Assembly: GCA_035772405.1 (NCBI GenBank)
Contig: JAYKKM010000201.1
Coordinates: 106,001 to 170,000 of the forward strand
DNA from: Chrysogorgia sp. JL179-B06
Lineage: Eukaryota > Cnidaria > Anthozoa > Scleralcyonacea > Chrysogorgiidae
Direction: 5' to 3'
DNA: 64,000 bases
The notes under the pieces are model-generated. The model was not told where the DNA came from. It did no database searches and saw nothing but the letters and a program-made list of their open reading frames with translations. Below are positions 5,664 through 20,200 of the stretch, in pieces (within the stretch, counting starts at the first letter, position 1; each line of letters begins with the position of its first letter). The translations under genes and the position numbers were made by a program.

Positions 5664-8600
5664 TAAGCGTAGAACGCAATAAAACCATTTTTACAGCAAT
5701 CGGACTGTTATTTCAAAAGTTATCACTGTGTTGAGTGAGAAAAACACTTTTTCGAGAAAAAGTGTTTTTCTCCCAAATTTGACGCAAAAAGTGAAATTTG
5801 CTGAAAATTAACCAAAATATGCCGTCTTAGGCGTAGAACGCAATAAAACCATTTTACAGCAATCGGACTGTTATTTCAAAAGTTATCACTCTGTTGAGTG
5901 AGAAAAACACTTTTTCGAGAAAAAGTGTTTTTCTCCCAAAATTTGACGCAAAAAGTGAAATTTGCTGAAAATTAACCAAAATATGCTGTCTTAGGCGTAG
6001 AACGCAATAAAACCATTTTACAGCAATCGGACTGTTATTTCAAAAGTTATCACTGTGTTGAGTGAGAAAAACACTTTTTCGAGAAAAAGTGTTTTTTCTC
6101 CCAAATTTGACGCAAAAAGTGAAATTTGGCTGAAAATTAACAAAAATATGCTGTCTTAGGCGTAGAACGCAATAACACCATTTTTAGAGCAATCGGACTG
6201 TTATTTCAAAAGTTATCACTCTGTTGAGTGAGAAAAACACTTTTTCGAGAAAAAGTGTTTTTCTCCCAAATTTGACGCAAAAAGTGAAATTTGCTGAAAA
6301 TTAACCAAAATATGCTGTCTTAGGCGTACAACGCAATAAAACCATTTTACAGCAATCGGACTGTTATTTCAAAAGTTATCACTGTGTTGAGTGAGAAAAA
6401 CACTTTTTCGAGAAAAAGTGTTTTTTCTCCCAAATTTGACGCAAAAAGTGAAATTTGGTGAAAATTAACCAAAAATATGCTTGTCTTAGGCGTAGAACGC
6501 AATAAAACCATTTTACAGCAATCGGACTGTTATTTCAAAAGTTATCACTGTGTTGAGTGAGAAAAACACTTTTTCGAGAAAAAGTGTTTTTCTCCCAAAT
6601 TTGACGCAAAAAGTGAAATTTGCTGAAAATTAACCAAAATATGCTGTCTTAAGCGTAGAACGCAATAAAACCATTTTTACAGCAATCGGACTGTTATTTC
6701 AAAAGTTATCACTGTGTTGAGTGAGAAAAACTCTTTTTCGAGAAAAAGTGTTTTTCTCCCAAATTTGACGCAAAAAGTGAAATTTGCTGAAAATTAACCA
6801 AAGTATGCTGTCTTAGGCGTAGAACGCAATAAAACCATTTTACAGCAATCGGACTGTTATTTTCAAAAGTTATCACTGTGTTGAGTGAGAAAAACACTTT
6901 TTCGAGAAAAAGTGTTTTTCTCCCAAATTTGACGCAAAAAGTGAAATTTGCTGAAAACTAACCAAAATATGTTGTCGTAGGCGTAGAACGCAATAACACC
7001 ATTTTTACAGCAATCGGACAGTTATTTCAAAAGTTATCACTGTGTTGAGCGAGAAAAACACTTTTTCGAGAAAAAGTGTTTTTCTCCCAAATTTGACGCA
7101 AAAAGTGAAATTTGCTGAAAATTAACCAAAATATGCTGTCTTAGGCGTAGAACGCAATAAAACCATTTTACAGCAATCGGACTGTTATTTCAAAAGTTAT
7201 AACTGTGTTGAGTGAGAAAAACTCTTTTTCGAGAAAAAGTGTTTTTCTCCCAAATTTGACGCAAAAAGTGAAATTTGCTGAAAATTAACCAAAATATGCT
7301 GTCGTAGGCGTAGAACGCAATAAAACCATTTTTACAGCAATCGGACAGTTATTTCAAAAGTTATCACTGTGTTGAGCGAGAAAAACACTTTTTTCGAGAA
7401 AAAGTGTTTTTCTCCCAAATTTGACGCAAAAAGTGAAATTTGCTGAAAATTAACCAAAATATGCTGTCTTAGGCGTAGAACGCAATAAAACCATTTTTAC
7501 AGCAATCGGACAGTTATTTCAAAAGTTATCACTGTGTTGAGTGAGAAAAACACTTTTTCGAGAAAAAGTGTTTTTCTCCCAAATTTGACGCAAAAAGTGA
7601 AATTTGCTGAAAATTAACCAAAATATGCTGTCTTAGGCGTAGAACGCAATAAAACCATTTTACAGCAATCGGACTGTTATTTTCAAAAGTTATCACTGTG
7701 TTGAGTGAGAAAAACACTTTTTCGAGAAAAAGTGTTTTTCTCCCAAATTTGACGCAAAAAGTGAAATTTGCTGAAAATTAACCAAAATATGCTGTCTTAG
7801 GCGTAGAACGCAATAAAACCATTTTTACAGCAATCGGACTGTTATTTCAAAAGTTATCACTGTGTTGAGTGAGAAAAACTCTTTTTCGAGAAAAAGTGTT
7901 TTTCTCCCAAATTTGACGCAAAAAGTGAAATTTGCTGAAAATTAACCAAAATATGCTGTCTTAAGCGTAGAACGCAATAAAACCATTTTTACAGCAATCG
8001 GACTGTTATTTCAAAAGTTTATCACTGTGTTGAGTGAGAAAAACTCTTTTTCGAGAAAAAGTGTTTTTCTCCCAAATTTGACGCAAAAAGTGAAATTTGC
8101 TGAAAATTAACCAAAATATGTTGTCGTAGGCGTAGAACGCAATAAAACCATTTTACATCAATCGGACAGTTATTTCAAAAGTTATCACTGTGTTGAGTGA
8201 GAAAAACACTTTTTCGAGAAAAAGTGTTTTTCTCCCAAATTTGACGCAAAAAGTGAAATTTGCTGAAAATTAACCAAAATATGCTGTCGTAGGCGTAGAA
8301 AGCAATAAAACCATTTTTACAGCAATCGGACTGTTATTTCAAAAGTTATCACTGTGTTGAGCGAGAAAAAACACTTTTTCGAGAAAAAGTGTTTTTCTCC
8401 CAAATTTGACGCAAAAAGTGAAATTTTGCTGAAAATTAACCAAAATATGCTGTCTTAGGCGTAGAAACGCAATAAAACCATTTTTACAGCAACCGGACTG
8501 TTATTTCAAAAGTTATCACTGTGTTGAGTGAGAAAAACACTTTTTCGAGAAAAAGTGTTTTTCCTCCCAAATTTGACGCAAAAAGTGAAATTTGCTGAAA

Positions 8601-11600
8601 ATTAACCAAAATATGCTGTCTTAGGCGTAGAACGCAATAAAACCATTTTACAGCAATCGGACTGTTATTTCAAAAGTTATCAATGTGTTGAGTGAGAAAA
8701 ACACTTTTTCGAGAAAAAGTGTTTTTCTCCCAAATTTGACGCAAAAAGTGAAATTTGCTGAAAATTAACCAAAATATGCTGTCTTAGGCGTAGAACGCAA
8801 TAAAACCATTTTTACAGCAATCGGACTGTTATTTCAAAAGTTATCACTGTGTTGAGCGAGAAAAACACTTTTTCGAGAAAAAGTGTTTTTCTCCCAAATT
8901 TGACGCAAAAAGTGAAATTTGCTGAAAATTAACCAAAATATGCTGTCTTAGGCGTAGAACGCAATAACACCATTTTTACAGCAATCGGACAGTTATTTCA
9001 AAAGTTATCACTGTGTTGAATGAGAAAAACACTTTTTCGAGAAAAAGTGTTTTTCTCCCAAATTTGACGCCAAAAAGTGAAATTTTGCTGAAAATTAACC
9101 AAAATATGCTGTCTTAGGCGTAGAAACGCAATAAAACCATTTTTACAGCAATCGGACTGTTATTTCAAAAGTTATCACTGTGTTGAGTGAGAAAAACACT
9201 TTTTCGAGAAAAAGTGTTTTTCTCCCAAATTTGACGCAAAAAGTGAAATTTGCTGAAAATTAACCAAAATATGCTGTCTTAGGCGTAGAACGCAATAAAA
9301 CTATTTTTTACAGCAATCGGACTGTTATTTCAAAAGTTATCACTGTGTTGAGTGAGAAAAACACTTTTTCGAGAAAAAGTGTTTTTCTCCCAAATTTGAC
9401 GCAAAAAGTGAAATTTGCTGAAAATTAACCAAAATATGCTGTCTTAGGCGTAGAACGCAATAAAACCATTTTTACAGCAATCGGATTGTTATTTCAAAAG
9501 TTATCACTCTGTTGAGTGAGAAAAACACTTTTTCGAGAAAAAAGTGTTTTTCTCCCAAATTTGACGCAAAAAGTGAAATTTGCTGAAAATTAACCAAAAT
9601 ATGCTGTCTTAGGCGTAAAACGCAATAAAACCATTTTTACAGCAATCGGACTGTTATTTCAAAAGTTATCACTGTGTTGAGTGAGAAAAACACTTTTTCG
9701 AGAAAAAGTGTTTTTCTCCCAAATTTGACGCAAAAAGTGAAATTTGCTGAAAATTAACCAAAATATGCTGTCTTAGGCGTAGAACGCAATAAAACCATTT
9801 TACAGCAATCGGACTGTTATTTCAAAAGTTATCACTGTGTTGAGTGAGAAAAACACTTTTTCGAGAAAAAGTGTTTTTCTCCCAAATTTGACGCAAAAAG
9901 TGAAATTTGCTGAAAATTAACCAAAATATGCTGTCTTAGGCGTAGAACGCAATAAAACCATTTTTACAGCAATCGGATTGTTATTTCAAAAGTTATCACT
10001 GTGTTGAGTGAGAAAAACAATTTTTCGAGAAAAAGTGTTTTTCTCCCAAATTTGACACAAAAAGTGAAATTTGCTGAAAATTAACCAAAATATGCTGTGT
10101 TAGGCGTAGAACGCAATAAAACTATTTTACAGCAATCGGACTGTTATTTCAAAAGTTATCACTCTGTTGAGTGAGAAAAACACTTTTTCGAGAAAAAGTG
10201 TTTTTCTCCCAAATTTGATGCAAAAAGTGAAATTTGCTGAAAATTAACAAAAATATGCTGTCTTAGGCGTAGAACGCAATAACACCATTTTTACAGCAAT
10301 CGGACTGTTATTTCAAAAGTTAGCACTGTGTTGAGTGAGAAAAACACTTTTTCGAGAAAAAGTGTTTTTCCTCCCAAATTTGACGCAAAAAGTGAAATTT
10401 GCTGAAAATTAACCAAAATATGCTGTCTTAAGGCGTAGAAACGCAATAACAACATTTTTACAGCAATCGGACTGTTATTTCAAAAGTTATCACTCTGTTG
10501 AGTGAGAAAAACACTTTTTCGAGAAAAAGTGTTTTTCTCCCAAATTTGACGCAAAAAGTGAAATTTGCTGAAAATTAACCAAAATATGCTGTCTTAAGCG
10601 TAGAACGCAATAAAACCATTTTTACAGCAATCGGACTGTTATTTCAAAAGTTATCACTGTGTTGAGTGAGAAAAACACTTTTTCGAGAAAAAGTGTTTTT
10701 CTCCCAAATTTGACGCAAAAAGTGAAATTTGCTGAAAATTAACCAAAATATGCCGTCTTAGGCGTAGAACGCAATAAAACCATTTTACAGCAATCGGACT
10801 GTTATTTCAAAAGTTATCACTCTGTTGAGTGAGAAAAACACTTTTTCGAGAAAAAGTGTTTTTCTCCCAAATTTGACGCAAAAAGTGAAATTTGCTGAAA
10901 ATTAACCAAAATATGCTGTCTTAGGCGTAGAACGCAATAAAACCATTTTACAGCAATCGGACTGTTATTTCAAAACTTATCACTGTGTTGAGTGAGAAAA
11001 ACACTTTTTCGAGAAAAAGTGTTTTTCTCCCAAATTTGACGCAAAAAGTGAAATTTGCTGAAAATTAACCAAAATATGCTGTCTTAAGCGTAGAACGCAA
11101 TAAAACCAATTTTACAGCAATCGGACTGTTATTTCAAAAGTTATCACTGTGTTGAGTGAGAAAAACACTTTTTCGAGAAAAAGTGTTTTTTCTCCCAAAA
11201 TTTGACGCAAAAAGTGAAATTTGCTGAAAATTAACCAAAATATGCCGTCTTAGGCGTAGAACGCAATAAAACCATTTTACAGCAATCGGACTGTTATTTC
11301 AAAAGTTATCACTGTGTTGAGTGAGAAAAACACTTTTTCGAGAAAAAGTGTTTTTCTCCCAAATTTGACGCAAAAAGTGAAATTTGCTGAAAATTAACCA
11401 AAATATGCTGTCTTAGGCGTAGAACGCAATAAAACCATTTTTAGAGCAATCGGACTGTTATTTCAAAAGTTATCACTGTGTTGAGTGAGAAAAAACACTT
11501 TTTCGAGAAAAAGTGTTTTTCTCCCAAATTTGACGCAAAAAGTGAAATTTGCTGAAAATTAACCAAAATATGCTGTCTTAGGCGTAGAACGCAATAAAAC

Positions 11601-14600
11601 CATTTTTACAGCAATCGGACTGTTATTTCAAAAGTTATCACTGTGTTGAGTGAGAAAAACACTTTTTCGAAAAAAGTGTTTTTCTCCCAAATTTGACGCA
11701 AAAAGTGAAATTTGCTGAAAATTAACCAAAATATGCTGTCTTAAGCGTAGAACGCAATAAAACCATTTTTACAGCAATCGGACTGTTATTTCAAAAGTTA
11801 TCACTGTGTTGAGTGAGAAAAACACTTTTTCGAGAAAAAGTGTTTTTCTCCCAAATTTGACGCAAAAAGTGAAATTTGCTGAAAATTAACCAAAATATGC
11901 TGTCTTAGGCGTAGAACGCAATAAAACCATTTTTACAGCAATCGGAACTGTTATTTCAAAAGTTATCACTGTGTTGAGTGAGAAAAACACTTTTTCGAGA
12001 AAAAGTGTTTTTTCTCCCAAATTTGACGCAAAAAGTGAAATTTGCTGAAAATTAACCAAAATATGCTGTCTTAGGCGTAGAACGCAATAAAACCATTTTA
12101 CAGCAATCGGACTGTTATTTCAAAAGTTATCACTGTGTTGAGTGAGAAAAACACTTTTTCGAGAAAAAGTGTTTTTCTCCCAAATTTGACGCAAAAAGTG
12201 AAATTTGCTGAAAATTAACCAAAATATGCTGTCTTAAGGCGTAGAACGCAATAAAACCATTTTTACAGCAATCGGACTGTTATTTCAAAAGTTATCACTG
12301 TGTTGAGTGAGAAAAACACTTTTTCGAGAAAAAGTGTTTTTCTCCCAAATTTGACGCAAAAAGTGAAATTTGCTGAAAATTAACCAAAATATGCTGTCTT
12401 AAGCGTAGAACGCAATAAAACCATTTTTACAGCAATCGGACAGTTATTTCAAAAGTTATCACTGTGTTGAGTGAGAAAAACACTTTTTCGAGAAAAAGTG
12501 TTTTTCTCCCAAATTTGACGCAAAAAGTGAAATTTGCTGAAAATTAACCAAAATATGCTGTCTTAGGCGTAGAACGCAATAAAACCATTTTACAGCAATC
12601 GGACTGTTATTTCAAAAGTTATCACTGTGTTGAGTGAGAAAAACACTTTTTCGAGAAAAAGTGTTTTTCTCCCAAATTTGACGCAAAAAGTGAAATTTGG
12701 CTGAAAATTAACCAAAATATGCTGTCTTAGGCGTAGAACGCAATAAAACCATTTTTACAGCAATCGGACAGTTATTTCAAAAGTTATCACTGTGTTGAGT
12801 GAGAAAAACACTTTTTCGAGAAAAAGTGTTTTTCTCCCAAATTTGACGCAAAAAGTGAAATTTGCTGAAAATTAACCAAAATATGCTGTCTTAAGCGTAG
12901 AACGCAATAAAACCATTTTACAGCAATCGGACTGTTATTTCAAAAGTTATCACTGTGTTGAGTGAGAAAAACACTTTTTCGAGAAAAAGTGTTTTTCTCC
13001 CAAATTTGACGCAAAAAGTGAAATTTGGTGAAAATTAACCAAAATATGCTGTCTTAGGCGTAGAACGCAATAAAACCATTTTACAGCAATCGGACTGTTA
13101 ATTCAAAAGTTATCACTGTGTTGAGTGAGAAAAACACTTTTTCGAGAAAAAGTGTTTTTCTCCCAAATTTGACGCAAAAAGTGAAATTTGCTGAAAATTA
13201 ACCAAAATATGCTGTCTTAAGCGTAGAACGCAATAAAACCATTTTTACAGCAATCGGACTGTTATTTCAAAAGTTATCACTGTGTTGAGTGAGAAAAACT
13301 CTTTTTCGAGAAAAAGTGTTTTTCTCCCAAATTTGACGCAAAAAGTGAAATTTGCTGAAAATTAACCAAAATATGCTGTCTTAAGCGTAGAAACGCAATA
13401 AAAACCATTTTACAGCAATCGGACAGTTATTTCAAAAGTTATCACTGTGTTGAGTGAGAAAAACTCTTTTTCGAGAAAAAGTGTTTTTCTCCCAAATTTG
13501 ACGCAAAAAGTGAAATTTGGTGAAAATTAACCAAAATATGCTGTCTTAGGCGTAGAACGCAATAAAACCATTTTACAGCAATCGGACTGTTATTTCAAAA
13601 GTTATCACTGTGTTGAGTGAGAAAAACACTTTTTCGAGAAAAAGTGTTTTTCTCCCAAATTTGACGCAAAAAGTAAAATTTGCTGAAAATTAACCAAAAT
13701 ATGCTGTCTTAGGCGTAGAACGCAATAAAACCATTTTTACAGCAATCACACTGTTATTTCAAAAGTTATCACTGTGTTGAGTGAGAAAAAACTTTTTCGA
13801 GAAAAAGTGTTTTTCTCCCAAATTTGACGCAAAAAGTGAAATTTGCTGAAAATTAACCAAAATATGCTGTCTTAGGCGTAGAACGCAATAAAACCATTTT
13901 TAGAGCAATCGGACTGTTATTTCAAAAGTTATCACTGTGTTGAGTGAGAAAAACAATTTTTTCGAGAAAAAGTGTTTTTCTCCCAAATTTGACGCAAAAA
14001 GTGAAATTTGCTGAAAATTAACCAAAATATGCTGTCTTAGGCGTAGAACGCAATAAAACAATTTTACAGCAATCGGACTGTTATTTCAAAAGTTATCACT
14101 GTGTTGAGTGAGAAAAACACTTTTTCGAGAAAAAGTGTTTTTCTCCCAAATTTGACGCAAAAAGTGAAATTTGCTGAAAATTAACCAAAATATGCTGTCT
14201 TAGGCGTAGAACGCAATAAAACCATTTTTACAGCAATCGGACTGTTATTTCAAAAGTTATCACTGTGTTGAGTGAGAAAAACACTTTTTCGAGAAAAAGT
14301 GTTTTTCTCCCAAATTTGACGCAAAAAGTGAAATTTGCTGAAAATTAACCAAAGTATGCTGTCTTAGGCGTAGAACGCAATAAAACCATTTTTACAGCAA
14401 GCGGACTGTTATTTCAAAAGTTATCACTGTGTTGAGTGAGAAAAACACTTTTTCGAGAAAAAGTGTTTTTCTCCCAAATTTGACGCAAAAAGTGAAATTT
14501 GCTGAAAATTAACCAAAATATGCTGTCTTAAGCGTAGAACGCAATAAAACCATTTTTACAGCAATCGGACTGTTATTTCAAAAGTTATCACTGTGTTGAG

Positions 14601-17600
14601 TGAGAAAAACTCTTTTTCGAGAAAAAGTGTTTTTCTCCCAAATTTGACGCAAAAAGTGAAATTTGCTGAAAATTAACCAAAGTATGCTGTCTTAGCCGTA
14701 GAACGCAATAAAACCATTTTACAGCAATCGGACTGTTATTTCAAAAGTTATCACTCTGTTGAGTGAGAAAAACACTTTTTCGAGAAAAAGTGTTTTTCTC
14801 CCAAATTTGACGCAAAAAGTGAAATTTGCTGAAAATTAACCAAAATATGCTGTCTTAGGCGTAGAACGCAATAAAACCATTTTACAGCAATCGGACTGTT
14901 ATTTCAAAACTTATCACTGTGTTGAGTGAGAAAAACACTTTTTCGAGAAAAAGTGTTTTTCTCCCAAATTTGACGCAAAAAGTGAAATTTGCTGAAAATT
15001 AACCAAAATATGCTGTCTTAAGCGTAGAACGCAATAAAACCATTTTTACAGCAATCGGACTGTTATTTCAAAAGTTATCACTGTGTTGAGTGAGAAAAAC
15101 ACTTTTTCGAGAAAAAGTGTTTTTCTCCCAAATTTGACGCAAAAAGTGAAATTTGCTGAAAATTAACCAAAATATGCCGTCTTAGGCGTAGAACGCAATA
15201 AAACCATTTTACAGCAATCGGACTGTTATTTCAAAAGTTATCACTGTGTTGAGTGAGAAAAACACTTTTTCGAGAAAAAGTGTTTTTCTCCCAAATTTGA
15301 CGCAAAAAGTGAAATTTGCTGAAAATTAACCAAAATATGCTGTCTTAGGCGTAGAACGCAATAACACCATTTTTAGAGCAATCGGACTGTTATTTCAAAA
15401 GTTATCACTCTGTTGAGTGAGAAAAACACTTTTTCGAGAAAAAGTGTTTTTCTCCCAAATTTGACGCAAAAAGTGAAATTTGCTGAAAATTAACCAAAAT
15501 ATGCTGTCTTAGGCGTAGAACGCAATAAAACCATTTTACAGCAATCGGACTGTTATTTCAAAAGTTATCACTGTGTTGAGTGAGAAAAACACTTTTTCGA
15601 GAAAAAGTGTTTTTCTCCCAAATTTGACGCAAAAAGTGAAATTTGGTGAAAATTAACCAAAATATGCTGTCTTAAGCGTAGAACGCAATAAAACCATTTT
15701 TACAGCAATCGGACTGTTATTTCAAAAGTTATCACTGTGTTGAGTGAGAAAAACACTTTTTCGAGAAAAAGTGTTTTTCTCCCAAATTTGACGCAAAAAG
15801 TGAAATTTGCTGAAAATTAACCAAAATATGCTGTCTTAAGCGTAGAACGCAATAAAACCATTTTTACAGCAATCGGACTGTTATTTCAAAAGTTATCACT
15901 GTGTTGAGTGAGAAAAACTCTTTTTCGAGAAAAAGTGTTTTTCTCCCAAATTTGACGCAAAAAGTGAAATTTGCTGAAAATTAACCAAAGTATGCTGTCT
16001 TAGGCGTAGAACGCAATAAAACCATTTTACAGCAATCGGACTGTTATTTCAAAAGTTATCACTGTGTTGAGTGAGAAAAACTCTTTTTCGAGAAAAAGTG
16101 TTTTTCTCCCAAATTTGACGCAAAAAGTGAAATTTGCTGAAAATTAACCAAAATATGCTGTCTTAGGCGTAGAACGCAATAAAACCATTTTTACAGCAAT
16201 CGGACTGTTATTTCAAAAGTTATCACTGTGTTGAGTGAGAAAAACACTTTTTCGAGAAAAAGTGTTTTTCTCCCAAATTTGACGCAAAAAGTGAAATTTG
16301 GTGAAAATTAACCAAAATATGCTGTCTTAGGCGTAGAACGCAATAAAACCATTTTTACAGCAATCGGACTGTTATTTCAAAAGTTATCACTGTGTTGAGT
16401 GAGAAAAACACTTTTTCGAGAAAAAGTGTTTTTCTCCCAAATTTGACGCAAAAAGTGAAATTTGCTGAAAATTAACCAAAATATGCTGTCTTAAGCGTAG
16501 AACGCAATAAAACCATTTTACAGCAATCGGACTGTTATTTCAAAAGTTATCACTGTGTTGAGTGAGAAAAACACTTTTTCGAGAAAAAGTGTTTTTCTCC
16601 CAAATTTGACGCAAAAAGTGAAATTAGCTGAAAATTAACCAAAATATGCTGTCTTAGGCGTAGAACGCAATAAAACCATTTTACAGCAATCGGACAGTTA
16701 TTTCAAAAGTTATCACTGTGTTGAGTGAGAAAAACACTTTTTCGAGAAAAAGTGTTTTTCTCCCAAATTTGACGCAAAAAGTGAAATTTGCTGAAAATTA
16801 ACCAAAATATGTTGTCTTAGGCGTAGAACGCAATAACACCATTTTTACAGCAATCGGACAGTTATTTCAAAAGTTATCACTGTGTTGAGCGAGAAAAACA
16901 CTTTTTCGAGAAAAAGTGTTTTTCTCCCAAATTTGACGCAAAAAGTGAAATTTGCTGAAAATTAACCAAAATATGCTGTCTTAGCGTAGAACGCAATAAA
17001 ACCATTTTACAGCAATCGGACTGTTAATTCAAAAGTTATCACTGTGTTGAGTGAGAAAAACACTTTTTCGAGAAAAAGTGTTTTTTCTCCCAAATTTGAC
17101 GCAAAAAGTGAAATTTGCTGAAAATTAACCAAAATATGCTGTCTTAAAGCGTAGAACGCAATAAAACCATTTTACAGCAATCGGACTGTTATTTCAAAAG
17201 TTATCACTGTGCTGAGTGAGAAAACACTTTTTCGAGAAAAAGTGTTTTTCTCCCAAATTTGACGCAAAAAGTGAAATTTGCTGAAAATTAACCAAAATAT
17301 GCTGTCTTAAGCGTACAACGCAATAAAACCATTTTACAGCAATCGGACTGTTATTTCAAAAGTTATCACTGTGTTGAGTGAGAAAAACTCTTTTTCGAGA
17401 AAAAGTGTTTTTCTCCCAAATTTGACGCAAAAAGTGAAATTTGGCTGAAAATTAACCAAAATATGCTGTCTTAGGCGTAGAACGCAATAAAACCATTTTA
17501 CAGCAATCGGACTGTTATTTCAAAAGTTATCACTGTGTTGAGTGAGAAAAGCACTTTTTCGAGAAAAAGTGTTTTTCCTCCCCAAATTTGACGCAAAAAG

Positions 17601-20200
17601 TGAAATTTGGTGAAAATTAACCAAAATATGCTGTCTTAAGCGTAGAACGCAATAAAACCATATTACAGCAATCGGACTGTTTATTTCAAAAGTTATCACT
17701 GTGTTGAGTGAGAAAAACACGTTTTCGAGAAAAAGTGTTTTTCTCCCAAATTTGAACGCAAAAAGGTGAAATTTGCTGAAAATTAGCCAAAATATGCTGT
17801 CTTAAGCGTAGAACGCAATAAAACCATTTTTACAGCAATCGGACTGTTATTTCAAAAGTTATCACTGTGTTGAGATGAGAAAAACTCTTTTTCGAGAAAA
17901 AGTGTTTTTCTCCCAAATTTGACGCAAAAAAGTGAAATTTGCTGAAAATTAACCAAAATATGCTGTCTTAAGCGTAGAAACGCAATAAAACCATTTTACA
18001 GCAATCGGACTGTTATTTTCAAAAGTTATCACTGTGTTGAGTGAGAAAAACACTTTTTCGAGAAAAAGTGTTTTTCCTCCCAAATTTGACGCAAAAAGTG
18101 AAATTTTGCTGAAAATTAACCAAAATATGCCGTCTTAGGCGTAGAACGCAATAAAACCATTTTTACAGCAATCGACTGTTATTTCAAAAGTTATCACTGT
18201 GTTGAGTGAGAAAAACACTTTTTCGAGAAAAAGTGTTTTTCTCCCAAATTTGACGCAAAAAGTGAAATTTGCTGAAAAATTAACCAAAATATGCTGTCTT
18301 AAGGCGTAGAACGCAATAACACCATTTTTAGAGCAATCGGACTGTTATTTCAAAAGTTATCACTCTGTTGAGTGAGAAAAACACTTTTTCGAGAAAAAGT
18401 GTTTTTCTCCCAAATTTGACGCAAAAAGTGAAATTTGCTGAAAATTAACCAAAATATGCTGTCTTAGGCGTAGAAACGCAATAAAAACAATTTTACAGCA
18501 ATCGGACTGTTATTTCAAAAGTTATCACTGTGTTGAGTGAGAAAAACACTTTTTTCGAGAAAAAGTGTTTTTCTCCCAAATTTGACGCAAAAAGTGAAAT
18601 TTGCTGAAAATTAAACAAAATATGCTGTCTTAAGCGTAGAACGCAATAAAACCATTTTACAGCAATCGGAACTGTTATTTCAAAAGTTATCACTGTGTTG
18701 AGTGAGAAAAACTCTTTTTCGAGAAAAAGTGTTTTTCTCCCAAATTTGACGCAAAAAGTGAAATTTGCTGAAAATTAACCAAAGTATGCTGTCTTAGGCG
18801 TAGAACGCAATAAAACCATTTTACAGCAATCGGACTGTTATTTCAAAAGTTATCACTGTGTTGAGTGAGAAAAACACTTTTTTCGAGAAAAAGTGTTTTT
18901 CTCTCCCAAATTTTGACGGCAAAAAGTGAAATTTGCTGAAAATTAACCAAAATATGCCGTCTTAGGCGTAGAACGCAATAAAACCATTTTACAGCAATCG
19001 GACTGTTGTTTCAAAAGTTATCACTGTGTTGAGTGAGAAAAACACTTTTTTCGAGAAAAAGTGTTTTTCTCCCAAATTTGACGCAAAAAGTGAAATTTGC
19101 TGAAAATTAAACCAAAATATGCTGTCTTAAGGCGTAGAACGCAATAACACCATTTTAGAGCAATCGGACTGTTATTTCAAAAGTTATCACTGTTTTGAGT
19201 GAGAAAAACACTTTTTCGAGAAAAAGTGTTTTTCTCCCAAATTTGACGCAAAAAGTGAAATTTTGCTGAAAATTAACCAAAATATGCCTGTCTTAGGCGT
19301 AGAACGCAATAAAACCATTTTACAGCAATCGGACTGTTATTTCAAAAGTTATCACTGTGTTGAGTGAGAAAAACACTTTTTCGAGAAAAAGTGTTTTTCT
19401 CCCAAATTTGACGCAAAAAGTGAAATTTGGTGAAAATTAACCAAAATATGCTGTCTTAGGCGTAGAACGCAATAAAACCATTTTTACAGCAATCGGACTG
19501 TTATTTCAAAAGTTATCACTGAGTTGAGTGAGAAAAACACTTTTTCGAGAAAAAGTGTTTTTCTCCCAAATTTGACGCAAAAAGTGAAATTTGCTGAAAA
19601 TTAACCAAAATATGCTGTCTTAAGCGTAGAACGCAATAAAACCATTTTTACAGCAATCGGACTGTTATTTCAAAAGTTATCACTGTGTTGAGTGAGAAAA
19701 ACTCTTTTTCGAGAAAAAGTGTTTTTCTCCCAAATTTGACGCAAAAAAGTGAAATTTGCTGAAAATTAACCAAAAAATGCTGTCTTAGGCGTAGAAACGC
19801 AATAAAACCATTTTACAGCAATCGGACTGTTATTTCAAAAGTTATCACTCTGTTGAGTGAGAAAAACACTTTTTCGAGAAAAAGTGTTTTTCTCCCAAAT
19901 TTGACGCAAAAAGTGAAATTTGCTGAAAATTAACCAAAATATGCTGTCTTAGGCGTAGAACGCAATAAAACCATTTTACAGCAAATCGGACTGTTATTTC
20001 AAAACTTATCACTGTGTTGAGTGAGAAAAACACTTTTTTCTCCCAAATTTGACGCAAAAAGTGAAATTTGCTGAAAATTAACCAAAATATGCTGTCCTTA
20101 AGCGTAGAACGCAATAAAACCATTTTTACAGCAATCGACTGTTATTTCAAAAGTTATCACTGTGTTGAGTGAGAAAAACACTTTTTCGAGAAAAAGTGTT
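5664..20200. repeat. Array segment A: variant-rich units
   Basis: Units are mostly 163-165 bp with recurring diagnostic variants: TTAGGCG or TTAAGCG, GTGTTG or CTCTGTTG, GGACTG or GGACAG, GAGTGAG or GAGCGAG, CATTTTTACAG or CATTTTACAG, ATGCTG or ATGCCG. Blocks of variants recur in the same order at multi-unit distances, indicating higher-order repeat structure. Small indels become more frequent from about 17.5 kb. Confidence 0.85.
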
